Source: Neurospora tetrasperma FGSC 2508
Taxonomy: Eukaryota > Ascomycota > Sordariomycetes > Sordariales > Sordariaceae
Assembly (NCBI RefSeq): GCF_000213175.1
Contig: NW_009799179.1
Span: 4,973,276 to 5,037,275, forward strand
Reading direction: 5' to 3'
Length of the DNA stretch: 64,000 nucleotides
Shown here piece after piece: positions 54,785-64,000 of this stretch. Position 1 is the stretch's first letter. Each line of letters starts with the position of its first letter. The notes under the pieces were generated by a model. It ran no database searches, was not told the DNA's origin, and saw only the letters and a list, made by a program, of their open reading frames with translations. Both the position numbers and the translations under genes were made by a program.

Positions 54785-57520
54785 CTAGCTCTGACTCAAA
54801 TTCGATGCCGGCCTCACAAAGCTCGCCGGCCTTTTCGAGGTCTTCACGATGAACGGACTGGGCATTTCCTCCGTCTCCACCTCCCGATTCCATACGGGAG
54901 CTACCGGCCATGGCATCGACTTTGTCCCAGCCCCAGTGCCCGTTCCAGTGGCGCTGCCGCTGCCTGCGCTGTTGGAAGAGGAGATGCTGTTGGTATTACT
55001 CTGCTGCTGCTGCTGCTGCTGCTCAAAGTTTGCGGTTATCGGTTGGGGTTGTGATCGTGGTCGGGTCGGTAATTGCGACTGTCCGCTACCGCTGCTACTG
55101 CTACTGCTGCTGTCCACTGCTGACGCCGCGATTGTCGCGTGTTCCTTAAAGGCGCGTAGTTTGGCTTCGTTGGAAATGATCGCGCTGATGGGCCTACCAC
55201 CGGCGCGAGCCTGGTGCAGCTCGACGAGCGAGCTTCCGCGAATGTTCTTGGCGGCCATAAGTCCGATCTTCTTAAGAGGCGGAGCTTGTGGCAGTGACTG
55301 TTGTGGTTGGTTGTTTTGTTGCTGGCTGAACGACGATTCATCGCATGTGGACGACATCCGCTTGAGACCCCTTGTTCTGGCGGTTATGTTGGACGTGACG
55401 GTCGAGGATGGCGCGTCACTGCCGCCGTTGCTGCTGTTGTTGATGTTGTTCGCGCTGAGTCTTATGCCCACGCCCGTTACCGATGGTATCCTACTGAGTC
55501 GTCGGGTTGGGCTGGGTTTGCGGTCTCGCAGGGTGGGAGCGCTGGGTGCGGAACGAAGGGGATGTTGTCCTATCGACGAAACTCCACTAACTGTCTTAGA
55601 GCGGGTGGCTAACGTCTGTTTGGAGCGTAAGCCATGGATTGGAAGAGCATTGGAGTTTTGTTGCGAGTTGAGCGACGGCCTCGACCTGGTTGTGCCAGTA
55701 CTGAAAGGGTTCTTGCTGGATTTAGTGATACGTTTCGGTGAAGGAACCAGAGCCTCCGCTTCGGACTCGTCGCCAGAGTCTATCATCTCTGTTTCTCTTG
55801 GGACCTCCCAGTTGCTCTTGTCTGTAGAAGTTGGCTCCTCGCCAAAAATCATCCGTGGGTTTGTGGTCGGCGCTTTTGTCAAAGCCATCCGACGGGGCGA
55901 AAGGGAGAGGGAAGCGATCGTGATAGGTGATGGTGAGGCCATTTCAATGTCCATTGGCGTGCCAAGTACAGATTCAGCGGGTGCAGAAGAATATGTCTGC
56001 GCTCTGTGGAAGGGTGTTCGCGGGATTTTCTTTGAGATGTCAGAGCCATCAGTCGACTCGGCAATCGAGATATCGGTGATGTCCGTAGTAGAAGGGAAGT
56101 CGCCGTCACCGCTACCGACTGAGGACAGGTTGTAGTCAGACACCAATGTAGCAGCAGTCGAAGAAAACGAGCCCTGCTGGCCATGACTGTTGAACATGGG
56201 TCCTCTCCCGTGCCGTTGTAGCTCTGCTTCTACCCGCGCCTGAACCTCCTGCTCAAACTTTTGTTGTAGAGATTCGATTTCCTGGGCCACCAAACGGTCA
56301 ATCTCCAACCGCGCCTTGACTTCCCATTCCCTTCTCAGTGAGGCATCGATCTCGGCACGTATGGACGATTTTTCGGTTTCGAGTGCGGACAACTTGCTAT
56401 CAAGCTCGCGGATACGCTTGTTAAGGGTCTCCTCTTTCGTTCTGAGAGTTCTGCTGAATTCCACAACTTCCTTTTCCTTCCTCATCAAACGTACAATCGG
56501 CAGGTTCAGAAGTGTGGCTGTGTCTGGCCTTCGATCGGGGTTCACGCGCAGGCAATCCTTGATTGTTGCAAAGAGTTCTCCCGAGTAAACGGAAGGTAAT
56601 GGCGCAATCTTGCCCTCCTTGATTTTCTGAACCAGTTGGTAATGCGTCTTGGCGTTGAATGGGGGCTCTCGGGCGCAAAGCTCGTATATGATGCATCCTA
56701 ATGACCAAATATCCGACTTTAACGTGTATTTCTCTGCCGCGCAGATTTCCGGCGACATGTAGAAGGGGGTGCCAACGTAGGTCGAGGCAAAGTCGTGCGA
56801 CTGCATGACCTTGGAGAGTCCAAAGTCACCAAGCTTTACCGAGTTGTCTTCGCCCAGGAACACTACGAGGCAGCACGTTAGACCAGTCCACATACGTATC
56901 ACAGGGTCACCTACCGTTCTCTGGCTTGAGATCGCGATGTAGAATAGTCATGCCACCCGAAGGAGGTTTTGGCCTTGCTGTTGAGCCCAAACCAAGGACA
57001 GTCTTGCCGACTTCTGGAGGGTCGACGCCATAGTGGCAGCGGTACAAAGCGGTGACAAGCTGGGAAAAGATGCTCCAGACGAACGATTCCTCCGCGTACT
57101 GGTTATTCTTAATAAGGTTGCGGATAACACGGCCCAGGTCACCATTGCCACAGTATTCCATGTAGAGATGTAGGTCTTGGGTAGCTTTGAGATGTTCGCG
57201 GTGGTAGTATCCGACGATATTGGGGTGACGTAGGGTCGAGAGGATCGAGAACTCGGCGTGCAACTGTTCACGCTCTTTTTGCGACATCTTGAGGTAACTG
57301 ATCTCCTTGCGGCAGAGGATCATGCCGTCGGCTTTGCGCCGCACCTTTCGGATGATGCCAAACGAGCCATGGCCTGTGGTTGTCAAGCAAATCGTTGTCA
57401 GCCATCAATGTTACTGCTACCCTTTGTGCATGTGCATGTGGAGCGCCGTTCGATGGTTGGGAGAGGGTGTTTTCGCATACCGATCTTTTCTAGAAGCTCG
57501 TACTTGTCGCTCTCCGACAT
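54785..57520 (-). CDS. nim1: G2-specific NIMA-family protein kinase NIM1
   Basis: NIMA-type kinases drive entry into mitosis. Exons 57481-57520 (40 nt), 56915-57373 and 54785-56862 join in phase across introns of 107 and 52 nt, giving 858 residues, the length I recall for Neurospora NIM-1. The catalytic domain is N-terminal: KIGHGSFGIIRKV, ATP lysine in LCRKEISY, HRDLKPENVF, DFG in LGDFGLSK and YVGTPFYMSPE. A fungal-specific insert (PPEVGKTVLGLGS) precedes the HRD motif. A coiled coil follows from about residue 290 to 400 (KEEVVEFSRTLRTKEE-like heptads and RLEIDRLVAQEIESLQQKF). The C-terminal half is Ser/Pro-rich, with SP sites, degradation-prone composition and a poly-Gln tract (seven residues, coded by CAG). 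The C-terminal tail ends in SNLSQS. It is divergent from the ankyrin/BTB gene. Confidence 0.95.
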
Positions 57521-58333
57521 GTTGGCGGTTGACTAGATCAACGGGACCTCTGACAGGCTATCATGAATTGGGAAGAGTATGCTGCCTGATCCATAAGACA
57601 ATCGTTTCGGGAAGTGTACCGTGTTGAAGGATAGGCCCTGTCGTCTAAGAGGTGCCGATAATGCAATAGTAGCGTTGTATGCGATGGTCGTGATGAATGC
57701 AATGGTTATGGTGATTGCGATGGGTGTATTCTAGTGCCGGGAAAGGATGCGCACGATTGCGTGTAACCAATCGAAGTTAGGTTCCGGGTCTTGTTGGGCG
57801 GCCCGGCTGGTCGTGGACGCTTCGGATGGGCTGCCCGATGGAGGACGCCTGCGAACCTGTCAAAGGGAGAATCCCTACTAGACTACCAGTCAACATCGCG
57901 TTGCCCAGCAACTGGCGCGGGGCGGTGAGGCAGCGTATCACTTTAAACATTAATACCTGTAAGTCGCCGCCTCCACTGCCAGCAAACCTTATCGATAACA
58001 CTGATAATCTACGATAAGATAAGATGTGTACAGTTGCCGCAACTCAGCGGCTGTCCCGTCGACCATCCGGTGGCGATCCGTCACGACTTCCCGCATCGGC
58101 TCTCTGTTTGGTCCGTGCTAGCGCCCCGTAGCCGACCCGATTGCGTTGGTCGTCCGTCTGCTTACATATCTCCGGCACCCGAGATACCCATTTGCGGTGC
58201 CGCCACCCTCCTTCAGTGCAATTTTTCTCCGAATATAAACTTCTCGTTCTGTTCCTAGTTCCTTGATAACGATACCCCTTCACTGTAGCATTCAAAACTT
58301 GGCAAAACCAAAGGAAATATACGCACAGAAAAG
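57521..58333. promoter_or_regulatory. Divergent promoter, NIM1 / ankyrin-BTB gene
   Basis: This 813-bp interval serves two divergent genes. A notable cluster of GATA-type sites lies in it at 57988-58025 (listed separately). Simple GATGGT/GAATGCAATGG motifs occur at 57675-57725. No gene is supported. Confidence 0.55.
57988..58025. promoter_or_regulatory. Cluster of GATA-factor sites
   Basis: Within 38 bp occur the palindrome TTATCGATAA (57989-57998), TGATAA, CGATAAG and AGATAAG, that is five GATA cores including both orientations. Fungal GATA factors for nitrogen, iron or light control bind such cores, often in pairs. Site density is seen; factor identity and target gene are inference. Confidence 0.5.
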
Positions 58334-60505
58334 ATGGTACTTCGCAAAGACCAGCTCGAGCTCAAGCTCAAGGACGATGAACAACTAATTCGCCAAGGCG
58401 TCCTCCGCAATGAGCATCCGTTTGATGATTCCCCAGAGTTTCATGAATTCATACACGCGTGCCGTCGAGGCGATCTGAAGCACTGTCAGGAGTTGATCTC
58501 AGGTGGCGTCAACATCAATGGCAAAGACAAATATGACTATACTCCACTCATTATCGTATGTGATTTTCTCGAAAGCCACCTCATGCTCTTTGATTTCTGC
58601 AGTAGCACTGATACTTCAAAAGGCAAGTCTGTGCGGGCATTATGAACTGGTGCAACTCCTGCTAGAATCCGGTATGTCCTATCGCAAAGCGCCAACTCTC
58701 CACCATCCAGTCACTTACACGCAAGCCCAGGTGCTCTGGCCGACCCCGATTCATTCGAGCGGGAGCGCGCGGTCTACAACGCTCTGAATAACAAGATTCG
58801 GAATTTGCTACTTTCCTATGATTACACCAAGACTGCGGATCCTTTACAGGCTTGGTCATCCCATATCACCTCGTTGCTTGTCCGCGAGATTCCGAAGACG
58901 ACAGACATCAGTCTCCTCACAGCTTCTGAATCGTTCCATCTGCATAAATTCATCCTCTCTTCCAGGTCGCCCTATTTCCGAAGAAAATTCGCCGACGCTC
59001 CTGAAACGAGCACTTGGAAACTATCCCACTCCATTCCTGTCGAGGCTTTTCGGGTCGTCATAAGATATCTCTATCTTGGCGAACTTCCACGCGACCTTGT
59101 TGGACCTCGGAGTACAGCCACTGAGGAAGAGGTTTTCAAGGGGATCGGCAAGCTCTGCAAGCAGCTCGAAATCGCCCACCTGTGGGAAGCTGTTCTTTCA
59201 ACGACCGACCGACGCTTGGCGCGCCAGAGGCATCAAGATGAGGTCCAGCGTGCTCAGGCTCAAGTAACTGCTTACTTCCGAGACACGGTCCTGAAGCACA
59301 AGTTCACAGTTGACACTTGTCGGGTGGGGGATGTGAAATGGCCCCGAGACAACGCTATTTCCGCAAACTGTTTGTTGCGTACGGACGAGTTCGACGAGGG
59401 TGAAGAAGATGTCGTTGAGCCCGCGGAAGAGGCGCTCATATCTCGTAATGGCATTCCCATTGGCCCGACAGCGGCGTTGAACTCAACAAACGGAACTTCG
59501 AATGGTGCGAAAAAGCCCAAACGCTCAGTCCTCTTCCCGGTGCATAAAGCCTTTCTCATCCGCAGTCCCTATTTTGAAACCATGTTCTCCTCCGAGTTCA
59601 TGGAAGCCAAGGAAACCGAGCATCTCCACGTCATCAAGGTGGACTGTCTTCCCGAAGTTCTGGAGATCATCCTAACATTCCTCTACACCGAGAGGTCTGA
59701 CTGCCCGCTCGAGCTGGCTCCGGATCTTCTCTACGCGGCGGACATGTTACTGTTGGATAAGCTCAAGACCAAAGCTGCTGTGGCAATTAGCACTCTAGGC
59801 AGCGGTACCAGCAACGCACTGGTAGACCGTACCCATGGTGGGGCCGCGGAAGACCTACAATTGCCACCACCCGCCACGTCGACTTCGACACCTTCGAGCG
59901 GGCAGCAACAAACACCAACTGGATCATCGCCGGAAGCGGATGGACAGTCAGTCGAAGTGGAACCCATTAACGTCTACGATGTCATCCACGCCGCCTGGGA
60001 TCTTGAGGTTCAGCGTCTGGAAGACTTCGCCGCCCGGTACCTGGCCAGTCGATTGGAGGACTACATCGACGAAGAGGAGTTCGCCGAATTGATTCAGGAA
60101 AGTGCGTCCCGGCTCAAGAGGCGTGAGGAGACGGACACTATTGAGTTGCTGGACGATATTCGGTATTACCTGGGCGAGCGATTTCGGTTCCGGTTCGAGG
60201 GTGATGGAATTGAAGAGATGTTGAATGAGGAGGGCGAGATTGATGCTGCTCAGATAGAGGACCTGGCATTAGAGGCTGAGGATGGGGAAATCCGTCTCGA
60301 ACAGTCTACTGACGGCCAGAGGGAAGTGGGAGGAGAGGAAGTGGGGAAAAGCACTGAACGTGATGGTGAGGAGGAGGGAGGTGGTGGTCTACGAACATTG
60401 GACGGGAAGTTGGTTGAGGATGAGTTCGTGTCGGATGCGGTCAATTACCAGATCTTGCTGGAAAAGATCGATAAGATGCTTGACCGTCTCAAGCTGGGTG
60501 CTTGA
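58334..60505 (+). CDS. Ankyrin-repeat, double-BTB protein (ABTB1/Btb3-like)
   Basis: The product joins an N-terminal ankyrin unit to two BTB/POZ domains, like animal ABTB1 and fission yeast Btb3, which act as Cullin-3 substrate adaptors. Exons 58334-58555, 58623-58671 (49 nt) and 58731-60505 join across introns of 67 and 59 nt to give 681 residues. The ankyrin part reads FIHACRRGDLKHCQELISGGVNIN, KYDYTPLII|ASLCGHYELVQLLLESG; the acceptor CAAAAG before 58623 is chosen because it gives this perfect repeat, while the stronger-looking CTGCAG is out of frame. The first BTB follows at DISLLTASESFHLHKFILSSRSPYF; the second at VLFPVHKAFLIRSPYFETMFSSEFMEA, with an acidic linker between. The C-terminal region has BACK-like EEEFAELIQ and a Gly/Glu-rich stretch. 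Substrate is unknown. Confidence 0.88.
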
Positions 60506-61039
60506 AGGGCCACGAGCGTTTACAGGAAAAGATACTGCATCATGGCATTAGATGTTACATATGTTACGACTGGATACAACGGTGGTTTTGTATGAATATG
60601 GTTCGCATAGAAGTTGTTTGTTTGTTTCAGGTGTCTCTCTCCCCCATCGCAACGCCAAAAACTGAACTCGGTTTTTTTCGCAACATCCTCTCTTTCCAGA
60701 GCAAAAATCGGTAGGCCAACAACATCATCGTCTTCTATTGTAAGCGCAGCCACGTGTCTTTGGTCAGAGAAAGAGGGAAGGATCCCACAAAATGTGTTGA
60801 CAGTGCTGAGATATCTGTGGCACCAGTATCGCAAATATTGCCTTCCTTCCTTTACGCCATGCTCTCAATACTTGGTGCGGGCTTCCGCCCCAACGACGAA
60901 CGTTGTCTCCAATTGCTCTACCCCTTGCTTATATCCCGATATCAATAAAACAATATTCTTTGCTTTTCATCGGACAGGCTTCTTTGTTTTGGGAAGCGGT
61001 CGCGAAGAAATTATATCATCCCTTACATACTACGAAATG

Positions 61040-61083
<44 letters not shown>

Positions 61084-64000
61084 ACGACTATCTATCAACT
61101 CAACATCTTAAAGTCCCATTGCCATCCATCACAGAACGACTCTGAGCTGATGTATATTGAGTTACCTACCCAATCATTGCCTCTTCCAACAATCAGCCAC
61201 CCTCGGGGACCGGCATGTAACACCACCAAAAACAATTTAAAAAAGACGGGGCCCAGGTAAGGTTGCAGTAGGGGCAGGAGTGACCCATGATTTCCGGTGC
61301 CGTTAAACGTTTCAGCAGCGAGTTCATCAACCAATATCACAACCACTAACAAATTATTCAAAAGTACATGGATCACCGACCAACCCTCATTATAGACTTG
61401 CCGAACTTCCTACCCGTAGATATGTACCATGTAAACCAAGCACGGCACAGATCCCTCCTGGCCACGGCCACGGCTAGCCCCTGAATGATCCCCCCCTCCC
61501 CCCTCCCTCAAGTCTTCTCCACGACCCCATGCTCTTCGGCAGTTCTCTAAGCCGGGGTCCTTGTTGTCTCGAAGCTGTGGATGCTAGTGAGAAAGGAGAG
61601 AAAGCAGGGGAGGATTGATATCAAGCCTCTTCTGGTGGTGATGATTACCAAGGTAATTAGCCCGCGCACTGGAACATGCTGCCTCTCTTGCATCCATAGT
61701 AGGTAGAAGCTATGTAGCGTGTGTACTGTACATTGAATATCTGAAGATGCGATTGGATACTTAGTCGTAGGTTGGAGGTTTGAAACACGGGACGGCGGGG
61801 GACGATCTCCCGCACTCGCATCCGGCTGTGATGCTTGATGTACATTGGCAACTGGCACATCTGCATTTTTGATTCATTTACGCAGTACAGCCAGCAAAGG
61901 GAGGATCTCTTGTGTGTAGTCAGCTGCTTTCTGATCTCTGATCTCTCATCTCTGATCTTAATGTTGTGAAGTGCCGCTGAACATAATGAAGGACAGCTCT
62001 GACAGGACTGTGCGCGGCTTATCAGCTTCGTTCGTTCGTTCATCGTTCTTTGGTAGTTATGTGTAGACTAAGTAGGGGACCTGATGCGCCTGGTTTACGT
62101 GAGCGGTAGACGCGCAAGTATGATGTTGCTGGCGTAGATACATACACATACATACATAGGTACGTAGAGAAATGTAAGCAATCGTGGTATCCAGAAACAC
62201 CGAGCGCACAAGCGCGCCTCATCCACTGAAGTCTTTCTTCTCCCTATACACAGAGTACAACCCACCACTCACTCATCACACTCGCATTTCACTTTCACAC
62301 TTACACCTGCTCACGCGTGCCGTACGCACATGGCATGGCACATCACACTACACTACAGTACTTGCTTACTAAATACGTAGCGACAACGACGGCCGGCAGG
62401 GGAATGTTTGAAATCGCGATGTGATGTGATCAATGTCTCAGGTCGAAATTAAGCCCTCCACGTCGGGCACGCCCCAAAACACCCCTTCGGGACGTCTAGT
62501 CTCGGTTCCAACTTCCTTCTTCTTCGCTTCCCCCGTGGACCCAGTATCATGGTTTCCATGCCTTTGTTCTGTAGTGTAGTAGATAGGCCGGAATGGTACC
62601 TTACGATGAGCGGAAAGAGATCTTCACTTCACGCCCGCGGCGGGGGTGGGCCTGCGGGAGAGAATGGACTCAGGTGGCTGAGTTGATGATGGCGGATTTG
62701 TTGGTAGTCATTGTAGTGTAGTTCTTTGCTTTTATGTTGCCTAGTGGGTTAGACGAGATGATGAACTACATTTGATCGGGAGGCTGAACCTGGAGAGTCG
62801 CACGGGTTTCCTTTCGTCGAAGGTTGAAGGAGATCACGGTGGCTGTGTTGTGGTTGACAAAAAGCTGATGCCTAGCATCTTCCGTGTCCCCAAGTTGTTA
62901 CCTAACAAGGTGGTGAAACAAGGAGGCTTCTCGGGAACGACTCCCGGAACATCATTTGATTGTGCTTCTCCTCGTGCCTGCCGGGTGCGTAGGTACTGCG
63001 ATACATGTACTTTACATAGCAAGATACCATGGCCCCGCTGTGGGCAGTTGCAGGGATATGAAGCATTCAAGGCCCCGCAAATAAGCTTTCCGTACAATAC
63101 AGTACAGTGCAATACAGCACTGTCCTGTAGCACTTACTGCACAGTACACACAGAGTAGCAGAAACTACCATTCAAGTTGCCTTGTGCGAACGGTGGAAGG
63201 GAGAAGAGGAAAAAAGGGAAACAATGGTGACAAACTACCAAATGTTGGAAACAAGGCTAAACGGGTAGCAGTACCCTGTGCCTGGGCCCTGGTTGCCTGT
63301 CCATCTCAGGATGGCCCCACTATATGTATGCTAGCCCCTGACTCGCGAAGTCCCGAAATGCCATGGGAAGCGAAGCGATGGCTGGGAAGAAGCTATCGTC
63401 CGCTTCTGGACTTAGCTTCTAGAAATATGTCTCACTGTCGACTTGCTTTGTATAGCCGAGTCGCATAATGTCTCACTTCTTTGTCCGTCAGTAGGTATCT
63501 TTACTGTTGTCGTCGTCGTTGCCGTCGTTTTTGATACCTGTCTCCTTGAGCTCATAAAAGGACTGGTCAAGCACGTAGAAAGGAAACAACAACATACAAA
63601 TGCTACCACAATTGCCTACCTCTCTCAATGACGGGCAAGCAAGCAAAGGCATGGAAGAAAAGCAAAGAACGAGATAGGATCGTGTTAACTGGGGAACCCC
63701 ATCAGCCTATCTATGATGTGCCATAACAATGAAGAAAGTTGGCTGCTGATCCAAGGCGGAACTTGACGTTGATGATCGCCAACGCCATGCAGAAAGCCAT
63801 CGTTTCAGCCGACTGAAAAGAGCAAAATGCCGCATATTCTCAATCAAACCGGATTTATCTTATCCCCTTTACGGTCTAGTAAATCTATAAAGAACCTCCG
63901 TGCATGCGAGGCGGCCAGCGGGGCCGGTAAGCTGAGCATACCACTCAGAGTGACTGGCAAGTCTGGCCCCAAGTCTGTCACGCAAGTGACACGCAGCCGA
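60506..64000. other. Gene-free right end of the window
   Basis: About 3.5 kb after the ankyrin/BTB gene shows no frame with domain signal. It contains an A42 tract (61040-61081), CATA/TACG simple repeats near 62140-62165 and a short hairpin ACAGTGC-6 nt-GCACTGT at 63104-63123. It may hold promoters of a gene beyond the window, or non-coding transcripts that cannot be recognised by eye. Confidence 0.45.
61040..61081. repeat. A42 homopolymer tract
   Basis: Forty-two consecutive A residues follow ACGAAATG and precede CTACGACT. No processed transcript copy is evident upstream. Length is probably variable between strains and uncertain in sequencing. Confidence 0.85.

Noticed and set aside
54849-56135. 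Plus-strand frame of 428 codons
   Set aside because: Antisense to the low-complexity C-terminal half of NIM1, which has clear kinase exons in frame.
60614-61111. Frame ending in a poly-Lys run
   Set aside because: The Lys run is the translation of the A42 tract; the rest has no protein signal.
1-64000. CRISPR array, rRNA, phage or biosynthetic cluster
   Set aside because: No spaced repeats, rRNA motifs, phage genes, or polyketide or peptide synthase domains were seen; genes are eukaryotic housekeeping genes.

Overview
This window is chromosomal DNA of a filamentous ascomycete, most likely a Sordariomycete of the Sordariales (Neurospora/Sordaria type). The evidence is gene content plus architecture: short GT-AG introns of about 50-470 nt with CTAAC/CTGAC-like branch points, pyrimidine-rich leaders, compact genes on both strands, and fungal-specific families (Sch9 and Psk1/Ypk3 kinases, NIMA kinase, D-arabinono-lactone oxidase, cellobiose-dehydrogenase-type cytochrome). 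The spliced NIMA-family gene gives 858 residues and the lactone oxidase 556, which match the Neurospora crassa proteins as I remember them (not checked). I find no rRNA, tRNA, CRISPR, plasmid, prophage or large transposon.

Layout. Positions 1-9.9 kb: RanGAP (-), a YY1/Iec1-like zinc-finger gene (+), an unknown four-pass membrane protein (-), NAR1 (+) and a SUZ-domain protein (-). Positions 9.9-17 kb are gene-poor, with short palindromes, a possible gene relic and a His-Gly-repeat candidate exon. Positions 17-30 kb: SCH9 kinase (+), ATP14 (-), a secreted cytochrome fused to a b561-type membrane domain (-) and the Psk1/Ypk3 S6-kinase (-). Positions 30-42 kb: PRP4 (+), a cyclin T/K (+), DUS4 (-), ADE2 (+) and Asterix (+). 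Positions 42-54 kb: a small secreted Cys peptide (+), the Rab escort protein MRS6 (+), REC8 (-), an orphan zinc-knuckle protein (+) and ALO1 (+). Positions 54-64 kb: NIM1 (-), an ankyrin/BTB protein (+), then about 3.5 kb without a supported gene.

How the genes relate. They are mostly housekeeping genes with no operon-like logic: nucleocytoplasmic transport, splicing, tRNA modification, Fe-S assembly, purine and erythroascorbate synthesis, prenylation, respiration, cell cycle and meiosis. Two AGC kinases of the TORC1 branch, Sch9 and Psk1/Ypk3, lie on opposite strands about 8 kb apart. Many gene pairs are divergent and share intergenic promoters of 0.6-1.6 kb. Roughly one third of the genes have a tiny first coding exon (12-45 nt) followed at once by an intron.

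I did not find a convincing new multi-gene system. The best leads are a pair of about 155-bp terminal-inverted-repeat elements of one family, the 59-residue secreted Cys peptide, the orphan zinc-knuckle protein, a probable GC-AG intron in DUS4, the possible distant first exon of SCH9, and the secreted cytochrome-b561 fusion.
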